In this document: piece by piece, positions 33,549-42,981 of the stretch | How positions within the stretch are numbered: the first letter of the stretch is position 1 | Layout: every line of letters starts with the position of its first letter | Origin: Nostoc sp. MG11 | Lineage (GTDB): Bacteria > Cyanobacteriota > Cyanobacteriia > Cyanobacteriales > Nostocaceae | NCBI RefSeq assembly: GCF_014904695.1 | Contig: NZ_JACXXN010000026.1 | Span: 22,826-86,825, forward strand | Direction: 5' to 3' | DNA: 64,000 nucleotides | Notes under the pieces: generated by a model | The model's database searches: none | What the model was told of the DNA's origin: nothing | The model's input: the letters and a program-made list of their open reading frames with translations, nothing else | Made by a program: the position numbers and the translations under genes

Positions 33549-34856
33549 ATGGCAGTCATAAATGGAACACCAGAGTCAGATACTCTTCTAGGTACTAATA
33601 GTGCCGACACGATTCGCGGCTTTGCCAAAGAAGATATCTTATCGGGTTTAGGCGGTAATGACATCCTCCGAGGTGGGGAAGATAAAGACACCCTGTTTGG
33701 TGGAGCGGGGGCTGACAGACTATTTGGGGATGCAGGTGAGGACTCACTGTATGGTGATGGCGGCAATGACACCCTCTATGGCGGCCAGAACGCCGGAGAT
33801 GTCCTTGATGGCAAAGACTTACTCGAAGGTGGTGCTGGCAATGACTTGCTCTTTGGTGGCTTCGAGGATTCTCTGTATGGTGGAAATGGCAATGACACTC
33901 TGACATTTGCTAATGACACCAATGGTAAGAGCGTCCTTTACGGCGAGGCGGGGGCTGACTCGCTGGTTGGTAGCGACAGCGTTATTGAGGGCGACACCCT
34001 TGAGGGTGGAGCTGGCAATGACTTCCTGAATGGTTTAGCTGGTGATGACTTCCTTTCCGGCGATGACACCTTGGGTGCGCCTGGTGCCGATACCCTCTTC
34101 GGCGGAGATGGCAATGACACCCTTCAAGGCGACGCTGACAGCTTGAGTGGTGGTGGCAACGACGTCCTCGATGGTGGAGCTGGCGATGACTACCTCGATG
34201 GCCTTGCTGGTGACGACATCCTCAATGGCGGAGACGGTCTGGACACCCTCAATGGCGGAGACGGCAACGACGTCCTCAATGGTGGAGCAGGTTCTAGCAC
34301 CCTCTTGGGCGGCGCTGGTACAGAGAACATCACTGGCGGAATTGAAGCTGATTTCATTGATGGTGGAGAGGGCGCTGACAACCTCTTAGGTGGAGGTGGC
34401 AACGATACTATCTTGGGTGACGGCGAAGGAGTTGACACTCTCTCTGGTAATGACACTCTCAATGGCCAAGCTGGCGATGACTCCCTCAATGGTGGAGCAG
34501 GCGTTGATCGGGTCTTAGGCGGGGCTGGCAATGATATCCTCTTCGGTGGAGAAGACCTTGAAGGCCAAACCGCAGCCGATACCCTCACTGGTGGTGCTGG
34601 CAGCGACATATTTGTGTTGGAAGAAGTCGGATTTGAAGCACCAGATCCTGGTGATCCACCAGTGCCTGCTCCTGTAGGTGACATCATCACTGACTTCCAG
34701 GATGGTATAGACTTCTTCGAGTTTGACTTTGAGCTGTTGACGATCACCGGCAGCGGCAATAATACCCAGTTCAGAATCACTGAAACCACTGAACTGCTAG
34801 CAACTGTGCTTAACGTAAATCCTAGCCAGATCACACAGGCAGATTTTCTAGCCTAG
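33549..34856 (+). CDS. RTX-type calcium-binding repeat protein
   Basis: 435 residues, acidic, almost entirely glycine/aspartate nonapeptides of the GGxGxDxLx type (for example GGAGNDLLFGG, GGDGNDTLQGD) from about residue 15 to 345. These form Ca2+-binding parallel beta-rolls after export. The C-terminal 80 residues (DIITDFQDGIDFFEFDFE and following) match the non-repetitive end carrying the type I secretion signal. No catalytic domain is present, so it may be a surface, sheath or adhesion component. The ATG at 33549 follows AAGGATTAGG. The long Pro/Ser-rich frames on the opposite strand are artefacts of the repeats. First gene of the RTX cluster. Confidence 0.92.
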   Translation: MAVINGTPESDTLLGTNSADTIRGFAKEDILSGLGGNDILRGGEDKDTLFGGAGADRLFGDAGEDSLYGDGGNDTLYGGQNAGDVLDGKDLLEGGAGNDLLFGGFEDSLYGGNGNDTLTFANDTNGKSVLYGEAGADSLVGSDSVIEGDTLEGGAGNDFLNGLAGDDFLSGDDTLGAPGADTLFGGDGNDTLQGDADSLSGGGNDVLDGGAGDDYLDGLAGDDILNGGDGLDTLNGGDGNDVLNGGAGSSTLLGGAGTENITGGIEADFIDGGEGADNLLGGGGNDTILGDGEGVDTLSGNDTLNGQAGDDSLNGGAGVDRVLGGAGNDILFGGEDLEGQTAADTLTGGAGSDIFVLEEVGFEAPDPGDPPVPAPVGDIITDFQDGIDFFEFDFELLTITGSGNNTQFRITETTELLATVLNVNPSQITQADFLA

Positions 34857-35001
34857 GAAACGGGCAACCAGGCGGTGTACTAGGAAAAATCCGAGTAGCA
34901 CACGCCTGATAGGTTACCCAAAAATCAACGGAGCAGCCGCAGCGTCACCATAACGTACTGAGCTACTCTTTGGATTGATTGTTTCAATTTTATATCCCTT
35001 G

Positions 35002-35023
35002 CTGTCCCTTTAATTGGGGACAG
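35002..35023 (+). terminator. Hairpin between RTX gene and GT-PPIase gene
   Basis: CTGTCCC (35002-35008) pairs with GGGACAG (35017-35023), followed by an A/T-rich stretch but no clean T run, so it is a weak terminator or a processing site. A larger imperfect hairpin (GGGCAACC at 34862 with GGTTACCC at 34912) lies just after the RTX stop codon. Confidence 0.4.
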
Positions 35024-35047
35024 TAAGAAACTAATAATTAAAAAGCC

Positions 35048-37111
35048 ATGCGAATTTTATTTTTGCATCCAAATTTTCCTGCCCAATTTCGTCATCTAGC
35101 TGTCGCTTTAGCCAAAGACAAATGCAACCAAGTCTTCTTTGGTACTGCTCGTCAGAAAGGTAATTTGCCCGGCGTCAATAAGATTATCTATAGCCCTACA
35201 CGAGAGGCCCGGCCCGAAACTCACCACTATGTCAGACCCCTAGAAAATGCTGTCCTCCAGGGTCAAGGTGTCTATCGGCTGGCAGAACAACTCAAAGCTC
35301 GAAAATTTATTCCCGATGTAGTCTATGGCCATTCAGGTTGGGGGCCGACTTTATTTATCAAAGATATTTTTCCTAACACCAAGTTACTGTGTTATTTCGA
35401 GTGGTTTTATCATGCTCATGGTTCCGACGCAGACTTTGATCCTAATGAACCGCTCACTGCTGACGATGAAGCCAGGATTCGGATTAAAAACGCTCCGATT
35501 TTGCAGGATTTATATAGTTGCGATCGCGGTCTTTCCCCGACCTATTGGCAGCGCCAGCAATTTCCACCGGAGTATCATAATAAGATCAATGTGCTTCATG
35601 ATGGCATTGACACGCAATTCTTTTGCCCCAAGCCAGGAGCGAAGTTAGTTCTTCCACGCATCAATCTAGACCTTTCTCACGCCACAGAAATTGTCACGTA
35701 TGTGGCGCGGGGTATGGAGCCTTATCGGGGATTTCCACAATTTATGGAGGCAGTTGCCTTACTCCAACAACAACGTCCTCAATGTCATGTAGTGATTGTG
35801 GGAGAAAACCGCGTAGCCTACGGCAAACAGCTACCTGATGGCAAAACCTACAAAGAGGTGATGCTGGAAAAATATGCTCTTGACCTCAGCAGAGTTCATT
35901 TTACGGGCTGGTTGCCTTACGCTGAATATCTGCAAGTTCTCCAGGCTTCTTCTGTACATGTTTATCTAACGCGTCCCTTCGTCCTGTCTTGGTCAATGTT
36001 GGAGACTTTATCCGCAGGTTGTTTGTTGGTAGCTTCCAAAACTGCTCCTGTAACTGAGGTGATCCAAGATGGCGTCAATGGTCTGTTGGTGGACTTTTTC
36101 TCGCCCCAAGAAATTGCTGGTCGCATTGAAGAAGCGCTTACACATCCAGAGCAGATGGCGTTGATTCGCGCTAAAGCAAGGGAAACAATTTTGCAACGCT
36201 ATGACTTGTCGCAGTTATTACCCCAACATGTGCAATGGATACAGCAGCAAGAAGATGATAAAAGCAACCTATTTCTATATAAAAAAACTCAGCTTGAGTT
36301 GATAACTACCACTCAAGAGAATGGCTCAAATGGGAAACACAAAAACCCAGCACTTATACAAGTCAATAACCAGACAGTAACAGCTCAAGAAATTATTCCC
36401 CTCTTGAGCCGATACCAACTACTACCAAAGCTCCAGCAAGAACTTTTGATTGACCAAGCGATGTCTACGACGGGCTTTGCCTACGCACCCTTTAACTGCA
36501 CACCAGAAGAACAAGCCAAATGCTGTCAAGACTTCTGTGCAAAACATCAGTTAATGTCGGAGGCTGAACGCCTAAGTTGGCTAGAGCAGCAAGGTATGAC
36601 TGAAACACAATTTTTAGACCTTGCAACCCGGAACCTGAGAATCGAGAAATTTAAACAAGCTACTTGGGGTAGCCAGCTAGAATCCTACTTTTATCAAAGA
36701 AAGAAGCAACTAGACCGAGTTGTTTACTCCTTAATCCGCACTCACGATGCTGCTGCTGCTCAAGAACTTTACTTCCGTCTTCTAGAAAACGAACAGCCTT
36801 TTGCTGACCTAGCAGTGCAATACTCTCAAGGCTCAGAAGCCCAGGTTGGAGGCTTAATAGGCCCGGTTGCAATGAGTACACCTCATCCCAAACTCGCTCG
36901 AATTCTTGCTGTCAACCAACCAGGGCAATTATCTCCCCCAACTCGTGTAGGAGATTGGTGGGTGATTGTGCGACCAGAAAAATATATACCAGCTCAACTT
37001 GACGAACCTATGCAGCAAAAGCTGCTCAACGAACTCTTTTCTTCCTGGTTAAAAGAGCAACTGCAACAACAAAATTCTCAGCAACAAGTAGAAGTACAAA
37101 AACCAGCTTGA
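35048..37111 (+). CDS. Glycosyltransferase (GT4) fused to PpiC/SurA-type prolyl isomerase
   Basis: 687 residues. Residues 1-400 are a GT-B, GT4-like glycosyltransferase: MRILFLHPNFPAQFRHLA, VVYGHSGWGPTLF, VLHDGIDTQFF, VARGMEPYRGFPQFMEA and the sugar-nucleotide motif SWSMLETLSAGCLLVASK. After a linker of about 30 residues, residues 435-680 resemble the cyanobacterial peptidylprolyl isomerases found beside type I and NHLP exporters: a SurA-N-like helical part followed by a parvulin domain with LAVQYSQGSEAQVGGLIGPV and GQLSPPTRVGDWWVI. One continuous frame encodes both. Lying between RTX genes, it may glycosylate and help fold or export them; that is an inference. Confidence 0.85.
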   Translation: MRILFLHPNFPAQFRHLAVALAKDKCNQVFFGTARQKGNLPGVNKIIYSPTREARPETHHYVRPLENAVLQGQGVYRLAEQLKARKFIPDVVYGHSGWGPTLFIKDIFPNTKLLCYFEWFYHAHGSDADFDPNEPLTADDEARIRIKNAPILQDLYSCDRGLSPTYWQRQQFPPEYHNKINVLHDGIDTQFFCPKPGAKLVLPRINLDLSHATEIVTYVARGMEPYRGFPQFMEAVALLQQQRPQCHVVIVGENRVAYGKQLPDGKTYKEVMLEKYALDLSRVHFTGWLPYAEYLQVLQASSVHVYLTRPFVLSWSMLETLSAGCLLVASKTAPVTEVIQDGVNGLLVDFFSPQEIAGRIEEALTHPEQMALIRAKARETILQRYDLSQLLPQHVQWIQQQEDDKSNLFLYKKTQLELITTTQENGSNGKHKNPALIQVNNQTVTAQEIIPLLSRYQLLPKLQQELLIDQAMSTTGFAYAPFNCTPEEQAKCCQDFCAKHQLMSEAERLSWLEQQGMTETQFLDLATRNLRIEKFKQATWGSQLESYFYQRKKQLDRVVYSLIRTHDAAAAQELYFRLLENEQPFADLAVQYSQGSEAQVGGLIGPVAMSTPHPKLARILAVNQPGQLSPPTRVGDWWVIVRPEKYIPAQLDEPMQQKLLNELFSSWLKEQLQQQNSQQQVEVQKPA

Positions 37112-37154
37112 ATTCATAACCTTTAAACCGAGTAGATTTTTTTAGTTAAACAAT

Positions 37155-38681
37155 ATGCCAGCTTTCAACTTTAGTGAACAAAATCTGGTGGGAAATGACT
37201 TTAGCGGTCAAAACCTGAATGGTTCCAATTTTTTCAAAGCCACCCTCACAAACGTCCTATTCACTCCCAACGCTCAGGGCACACGCACACAACTGAGAAG
37301 CACTAACTTTGAAGAAGCAGTTCTGATTAACGTTGATGCATCAAATGCAATTTTTGCCCCTAATGCTAGCTTTCCTCAACCAGCTAATTTTTTTAAGGCG
37401 AAATTGGAAAATGTTAATCTCAGTGGAGTCAACCTGAGAGAGGCTAATCTGTCCCTAATTGACACGAAATTCATCAACCTGTCAAACGCCAACCTGACAA
37501 ATGCTAATCTGCGGGAAGCTAATCTCGGTGGTGAACAATCCGAGCGACCCAACCTTAGAGGTGCTAACTTTACCGGAGCCGATTTATTTAAGGCAAAGTT
37601 AAAAGCTGCTGACTTAACGGGCGCAAAGCTAGTGAATGTCAACCTGGAAGAAACTGAGCTGGAAGACGCTCTCTTAATCAACGTTGATGCAACGGGTGCT
37701 GATTTCCGGTTAGCAAAACTCACAGATCTGACTCTGCAAGACTCTATCTTTGACCTAGCTAATTTCAGCGGTAATTCTCTAAGTGATGCTCCACTCGAAC
37801 CAGGCCAGACGGGCAATGTCAAGTTTCGTGGCGCTAATCTAAGCAACTTTCTTGTAGATGATGCTGTTTTGACGGGTGCTGATTTTAGTTCTTTTATCGC
37901 TGCCAATGGCGATGTTACAATTACAAACCTGAGTGGAGCCAAATTTGATGACACTGATTTGAGTGGAGCTAACTTTACGCAAGCTAACGCAGAAGGCGTT
38001 TTCATCAATGGGCTTGCCGTTGGCACGAATTTCACAAATACCAATCTGAGAAATGCTGATCTGTCAAAAGGTGACTTCACCAATGCCACCTTTGTGGGAG
38101 CAGATCTGACTGGTGCGATCGCAGTTGATGCCATTGGTCTAACCGTTGGAGATGCAACTAACAACACCTTCAATGGAACAAGCGGCAACGATAACCTCTT
38201 TGGTAATGCTGGCGATGATATCCTCAACGGTGATGCCGGTAATGATTATCTCGACGGGGGGCTAGGCAATGATGCTCTCACCGGCGGTGGTGGCAGTGAC
38301 ACTCTCAGTGGTGGTGCAGGCAGTGACATTCTCACTGGCGGTGCTGGAAATGATTTCTTAATTGGTAATGCCGGAAATGATACCCTCACTGGCGGTGCTG
38401 GAATTGATACCATTCGCTACAGCAGTGGCGATGGTCAAGACCGAATCAACGGATTTGTAACAGGAACAGGCGGAGATATCCTTTCCTTCAGTGACATTGA
38501 TGCAATTGATGTGCGAATAGTCAACGCTAATACCCAGTTCCGGCTTGGAGATGGCATCGCTGGCAATGCAAACTTTGGCACAGGCTCTTTGTTAGTCACC
38601 CTCGTCAATACTTCCTTTACCCAGGCTAATATCAGCACCAATATTGATCCAACTAACAGCCCTGTCTTCCAGTTTTCATAA
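37155..38681 (+). CDS. Pentapeptide-repeat protein fused to RTX repeats
   Basis: 508 residues. Residues 1-330 are pentapeptide repeats of the A(D/N)LxX type (NLREANL, ANLTNANL, GANFTGADLF, ADLSGANFT) that build a right-handed quadrilateral beta-helix. Residues about 335-430 are RTX nonapeptides (GNAGDDILNGDAGNDYLDGG and following), and the last 75 residues form a C-terminal cap/secretion-signal-like region. Two rod-like beta folds in series suggest an elongated exported protein. No signal peptide, in line with type I export. Part of the 33.5-40.8 kb cluster, 43 bp after the GT-PPIase gene. Confidence 0.9.
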   Translation: MPAFNFSEQNLVGNDFSGQNLNGSNFFKATLTNVLFTPNAQGTRTQLRSTNFEEAVLINVDASNAIFAPNASFPQPANFFKAKLENVNLSGVNLREANLSLIDTKFINLSNANLTNANLREANLGGEQSERPNLRGANFTGADLFKAKLKAADLTGAKLVNVNLEETELEDALLINVDATGADFRLAKLTDLTLQDSIFDLANFSGNSLSDAPLEPGQTGNVKFRGANLSNFLVDDAVLTGADFSSFIAANGDVTITNLSGAKFDDTDLSGANFTQANAEGVFINGLAVGTNFTNTNLRNADLSKGDFTNATFVGADLTGAIAVDAIGLTVGDATNNTFNGTSGNDNLFGNAGDDILNGDAGNDYLDGGLGNDALTGGGGSDTLSGGAGSDILTGGAGNDFLIGNAGNDTLTGGAGIDTIRYSSGDGQDRINGFVTGTGGDILSFSDIDAIDVRIVNANTQFRLGDGIAGNANFGTGSLLVTLVNTSFTQANISTNIDPTNSPVFQFS

Positions 38682-38759
38682 GGACGCATCCCAAGACATA
38701 TACATCTGAGCTTGAATCCTTAAACTCTCAACCACTTTGAAAATCAAAAGGCAATAAAT

Positions 38760-39824
38760 ATGAGTATCATTGGAACCCCAGGTAACGATAACATCTTAGG
38801 TACTGATCTTAATGACCATATCGATGGTCTAGCTGGCAATGACTTTATTGACGGTCAAGATGGAACTGACACCCTTGTTGGCGGATTAGGCAACGATACC
38901 CTTATAGGAGATGACGGTGATGATAGCCTCTTGGGCGGGGATGGTGCAGATTCCCTCAATGGCGATGACGGCAATGATACCCTCTTTGGTCAGGCAGGTA
39001 GTGATCTTCTTGATGGTGCTAACGGCAATGATTACCTCAATGGTGGTGATGGCAATGATACCCTCTTTGGTGAGACAGGCGATGATACCCTTCTTGGCTT
39101 AGGTGGAAATGATTTTCTCGGTGGGTTCAGAGTTGACAACCAAGGTAATCTCGAAGGCGAGTTCGCTAATGACTTCCTCGACGGTGGAGTCGGGAATGAT
39201 ACTCTTGATGGCTGGGACGGAGATGACACGCTTCTGGGTGGGGTAGGTCTTGACAGATTGCTTGGTGGAGATGGTAGTGACTTAATCAATGGCGGCGCTG
39301 ATGCTGACACCCTGAATGGAGATACCGGCAATGACACTCTCAACGGCGAGGCTGGTGCTGATAGCTTAGTTGGTGGTTTAGGCAATGACACCCTCAGTGG
39401 CGGTATCGGTAATGATATTCTTGATGGTCAAGAAGACAATGACGCGATCGCAGGCGGGGATGGAAATGACACCTTAATTGGTGGTGGGGGTAGTGACACC
39501 CTGACTGGCGGTACTGGTGCTGATAGATTTCAATTCAATGCTTCCACTGAAGGCATTGATATCATCACAGACTTTTCTGTTGTTGATGACACAATCCTTA
39601 TTTCTGCTGCTAGTTTCGGCGGCGGCTTAGTGGCTGGTGTACTTCCAGCTAGCCAATTCCACTTAGGTTCGTTAGCCAACGATTCCTCAGACCGATTTAT
39701 TTACGACACAAGTATTGATGTGCTGTACTTTGACGTCGATGGTACAGGTAGTACTTCGCAGGTAGAACTAGCTAGATTCTCTAACAATCCTTCAATTACT
39801 AGGAATGACATTGTTGTTTTCTAG
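38760..39824 (+). CDS. RTX-type calcium-binding repeat protein
   Basis: 354 residues. RTX nonapeptides cover residues about 5-255 (GNDFIDGQDGTDTLVGG, GGDGNDTLFGETGDDTLLG and so on), broken once by a non-repeat insert around FRVDNQGNLEGEFAND. The C-terminal 95 residues, starting DRFQFNASTEGIDIITDFS and containing DSSDRFIYDTSIDVLYFDVD, are the common C-terminal module of cyanobacterial RTX proteins. No enzymatic domain. AAGG lies 8 bases before the ATG, and the gene follows the pentapeptide-RTX gene by 78 bp. Confidence 0.92.
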   Translation: MSIIGTPGNDNILGTDLNDHIDGLAGNDFIDGQDGTDTLVGGLGNDTLIGDDGDDSLLGGDGADSLNGDDGNDTLFGQAGSDLLDGANGNDYLNGGDGNDTLFGETGDDTLLGLGGNDFLGGFRVDNQGNLEGEFANDFLDGGVGNDTLDGWDGDDTLLGGVGLDRLLGGDGSDLINGGADADTLNGDTGNDTLNGEAGADSLVGGLGNDTLSGGIGNDILDGQEDNDAIAGGDGNDTLIGGGGSDTLTGGTGADRFQFNASTEGIDIITDFSVVDDTILISAASFGGGLVAGVLPASQFHLGSLANDSSDRFIYDTSIDVLYFDVDGTGSTSQVELARFSNNPSITRNDIVVF

Positions 39825-39950
39825 ATATCAGAAAGATACGTCTGATGGGATACTCCAAATATTCCTGAGCCATTTTTCACACTAATTGTTTTTATCTGTT
39901 GGCAGGAAAGCAACAGATGAATATTCATAACTTCAAATATTGAAACTTCG

Positions 39951-40817
39951 ATGCGGATTCTTTTTACCATTGCCCACTTTTTTAATCCTGACAGCAAAGG
40001 TAAGCACGCTTCCCAAAGGAAAGACCCCCAACCTCGCTTGCTGGCGTTAAATCAAAGTCTTGCTGCTTTGCATCAGCTATTTGGTAAATCTCAAAGTATT
40101 ATCAACATTGGGCAACGAGTAGCTTTCCCAGCTAATCAGCCTCAAGGTTACGATTTGGATGTTGTTATTTGTACGACCAAAGATTGCCATCTTCTGAATC
40201 ATCTGCCTTTGCCATCCCATTTTTATAAGCACCATCCTACGCAAGCAGAACCCATGCTACTGGGGTTTGAGTGCCAAGCAATGCTGCGAGATGGCCTTGG
40301 TCAGTATGATTATTACTGTTTCTTGGAAGATGACCTGATTCTCCACGATCCCTGGTTTTTTATCAAATTAAACTGGTTTACCCAGCAGGCAAGTGATCTG
40401 AGTCTGCTCCAACCAAATCGCTATGAAGTCTCTACCCACAGTCTGACCCGCAAAGCTTACATTGATGGTGACTTAATACCAAGGGTAACTGCACCCTTTC
40501 AGAATGTACACGAGCAACCGGAACTTCAAGGCAAAATCATGGGGATGCCAATTTTATTTCGTCGCGCCCTTAATCCCCACTCTGGTTGCTACTTTTTAAA
40601 TGCTAATCAGATGGCTTATTGGGCTAAGCAATCTTATTTTCTTGACCGCAATACCAGTTTTATTAGTCCTTTAGAAAGTGCTGCAACATTAGGAATCATG
40701 AAGACATTTCGAGTTTACAAAACTGCTCCAGAGCAAGCAAGTTTTTTAGAGATTCAGCACTTTGGAACCGGATTTATCAGACTTATAGGAGAAAAAGTAG
40801 GACTAGCAGAGAGTTGA
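39951..40817 (+). CDS. Glycosyltransferase-like protein, cyanobacterial family
   Basis: 288 residues, soluble. Visible features are MRILFTIAHFFNPDSKGKHAS at the start, a strand DLDVVICTT, the acidic motif CFLEDDLILHDPWFF that looks like the metal-binding DxD of GT-A transferases, and GCYFLNANQMAYW near the C-terminus. I recognise it as a conserved cyanobacterial protein often placed beside RTX or glycosylation genes but cannot name the reaction. It is last in the RTX/GT-PPIase cluster, so it may act on the same exported proteins. Confidence 0.6.
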   Translation: MRILFTIAHFFNPDSKGKHASQRKDPQPRLLALNQSLAALHQLFGKSQSIINIGQRVAFPANQPQGYDLDVVICTTKDCHLLNHLPLPSHFYKHHPTQAEPMLLGFECQAMLRDGLGQYDYYCFLEDDLILHDPWFFIKLNWFTQQASDLSLLQPNRYEVSTHSLTRKAYIDGDLIPRVTAPFQNVHEQPELQGKIMGMPILFRRALNPHSGCYFLNANQMAYWAKQSYFLDRNTSFISPLESAATLGIMKTFRVYKTAPEQASFLEIQHFGTGFIRLIGEKVGLAES

Positions 40818-41205
40818 AATTTAGTATCTTAAGTAACTCTATTTAGGTAAATCAGGTGCGCTCATAAACCTACCAAAACTAGTCAAAGAAACTATGAAAA
40901 TGGAAAATTTTACTATTAATATTAACAGCAAGGTTTACTATAGTAGTCCTAAATAATTTGTGAGAAACTACTTATGTCCTTTATGAAGAACCAAATAATT
41001 ATTAATTCATAATTTATAATTCCAGTACAGAGCAAATTGATTTATCAATGGAGAAATAAGAATCAACATCCCCAATATCAAAGCCCCCGTATTCATGCGT
41101 GGGGTGTAATTATGAATTATGAATTATGAATTATGAATTATTTTGACAGCCTTAACAAAATATCTTACAACTCAAATAGGATTGCTATTATATAAGGAGT
41201 AGATC
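40818..41205. other. Intergenic region with GAATTAT tandem repeats
   Basis: 388 bp. It contains a short GC hairpin CCCCCGT..GCGTGGGG around 41083-41104 and then four copies of the heptamer GAATTAT (about 41112-41140). The last 60 bp should hold the rfbA promoter and ribosome site (AAGGAG about 7 bases before the ATG). No gene seen. Confidence 0.6.
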
Positions 41206-42162
41206 ATGAAAGGCATTATCTTGGCTGGTGGTTCCGGTACTCGTCTTTATCCAATAACTCATGTTATTAGTAAACAACTAGTGCCTGTTTATGATAAGCC
41301 AATGATTTATTACTCATTATCTGTATTAATGTTAGCTGGCATTAGAGAAATTTTAATTATTTCCACACCTAGTGATTTGCCATTATTTAAAAAATTATTA
41401 AAGGATGGTAGTCAGTGGGGATTAAAGTTTAGTTATGTCAAACAACCAAAGCCGGAAGGTTTAGCTCAAGCCTTTATTTTGGGCAAAGACTTTATTGCTA
41501 ACGAGCCAGTATGTTTAATTTTAGGTGACAACATCTTTTATGGACATGGTTTGACAGAAGTACTGAATCGAGCAGCAAATTTGAAGAAAGGCGGATTAGT
41601 ATTTGGCTATCAAGTCAAGCATCCTGAACAATACGGTGTGATCGAATTTGACAAACACATGCGTGTAATTAATATAGAAGAAAAACCTCTAATTCCTAAA
41701 TCTAAGTACGTGATTCCTGGTATCTACTTTTATGATAATCAAGTTGTAGAGATTGCTTCTAGTCTCAAACCTTCTGCTCGCAACGAGTTAGAAATTACTG
41801 ATTTGAACCTGATTTATTTGCAGCGGGGTCAACTGCAAGTAGAACTTTTAGGAAGAGGATATGCATGGTTAGATACTGGTACTCATGAATTTTTACATCA
41901 GGCAAGTAGTTTTATTCAAACTCTAGAAGAACGGCAGGGTTTAAAAATAGCCTGTATTGAAGAAATTGCTTATAACCAAGGATATATTGACTCATGCCAA
42001 CTTCGTCACTTAGCTGAGTCTATGGCTAAGAGTAGCTATGGTCATTACCTAATGACAATTTTAGAGAATAATCAGAACTCTGAATCGATTCTACAAAATG
42101 ATAATACAGAATTATTTTATGTCAATCAATCGCCTTCGGATATAAATTTACAGCTTCTATAA
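41206..42162 (+). CDS. rfbA: Glucose-1-phosphate thymidylyltransferase
   Basis: 318 residues. The nucleotide-binding signature [20 protein letters not shown] is at the N-terminus, followed by [18 protein letters not shown], the metal site in [13 protein letters not shown], and [20 protein letters not shown]. It joins dTTP and glucose-1-phosphate into dTDP-glucose, first step to dTDP-L-rhamnose for surface polysaccharide or glycoprotein. The protein is about 25 residues longer than usual at the C-terminus (after [10 protein letters not shown]), with no recognisable motif. Start codon preceded by AAGGAG. rfbC and rfbD follow. Confidence 0.95.
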   Translation: MKGIILAGGSGTRLYPITHVISKQLVPVYDKPMIYYSLSVLMLAGIREILIISTPSDLPLFKKLLKDGSQWGLKFSYVKQPKPEGLAQAFILGKDFIANEPVCLILGDNIFYGHGLTEVLNRAANLKKGGLVFGYQVKHPEQYGVIEFDKHMRVINIEEKPLIPKSKYVIPGIYFYDNQVVEIASSLKPSARNELEITDLNLIYLQRGQLQVELLGRGYAWLDTGTHEFLHQASSFIQTLEERQGLKIACIEEIAYNQGYIDSCQLRHLAESMAKSSYGHYLMTILENNQNSESILQNDNTELFYVNQSPSDINLQLL

Positions 42163-42435
42163 CCTAAGCTCGAATTTATCCAAATCCAAAAATGTAACAC
42201 TTAAAATCTTGTAAAATTTCTAGCTTTGTGAAAAAAGTTTTTATGAATGATTAGTTTTTATGAAATCGAGTAAGTTAAGACCTTAATTTAATGAATGTTT
42301 TAGCTTATGGGTAGACGCTTTTTAGCAGCTTGTTACAGGTATCGCCATTCGCCAAAACTATGAATATTATCATCTACAAAAATAAGGTTAGCTAATTATT
42401 TATAGCAAAAATTATATATTCAAAATGGAACTGTA

Positions 42436-42981
42436 ATGAATATTATACAGACAGAAATTCCTGATTTATTGATGATTGAACCACAAATTTTTAGTGATAA
42501 TCGTGGTTTATTTTATGAAAGTTATAACGAAAAAGTCTTACTAGAAAAGGCAGGAATTACTGAGCATTTTGTCCAAGATAATCATTCTCTTTCTGCCAAA
42601 AACGTATTACGTGGCTTGCACTATCAAATTCAGCAATCTCAAGGAAAACTAGTAAGAGTAGTATCAGGTACAGTCTTTGATGTAGCTGTCGATTTGAGAA
42701 AAAGTTCTCAGACTTTCTGTCAATGGGTGGGTATATATCTGACAGCCGAAAATAAACGACAGGTGTGGATACCATCAGGTTTTGCTCACGGTTTTTTAGT
42801 GCTTTCAGAATATGCTGAAGTTCTATACAAAACGACAAACTATTATGCACCACAGTACGAGCGTACTATATTGTGGAATGATCCTGATTTAATGATTGCT
42901 TGGCCAATTCAACAAGAACCAATACTCTCTACTAAAGATCAAGTTGCTAAGTTGCTGCGAAATGCAGAGGTGTTTACATGA
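42436..42981 (+). CDS. rfbC: dTDP-4-dehydrorhamnose 3,5-epimerase
   Basis: 181 residues, the standard length for RmlC. The cupin-like core has FSDNRGLFYESYN, the catalytic histidine in VLRGLHYQIQQSQGKLVRV, VFDVAVDLRKSS with the partner aspartate, and WIPSGFAHGFLVLSEYAEV. It epimerises C3 and C5 of dTDP-4-keto-6-deoxyglucose. TGGAAC lies just before the ATG. Its last codon overlaps the start of rfbD (ATGA), so the two are translated together. A 273-bp AT-rich gap separates it from rfbA. Confidence 0.96.
   Translation: MNIIQTEIPDLLMIEPQIFSDNRGLFYESYNEKVLLEKAGITEHFVQDNHSLSAKNVLRGLHYQIQQSQGKLVRVVSGTVFDVAVDLRKSSQTFCQWVGIYLTAENKRQVWIPSGFAHGFLVLSEYAEVLYKTTNYYAPQYERTILWNDPDLMIAWPIQQEPILSTKDQVAKLLRNAEVFT

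Noticed and set aside
34190..34834. 214-codon Pro/Ser-rich frame antisense to the first RTX gene
   Set aside because: It is the reverse reading of Gly/Asp repeat codons; the same effect appears opposite every RTX gene here.
37376..38227. 283-codon frame antisense to the pentapeptide-RTX gene
   Set aside because: Low-complexity shadow of the repeats, with no ribosome site or family likeness.
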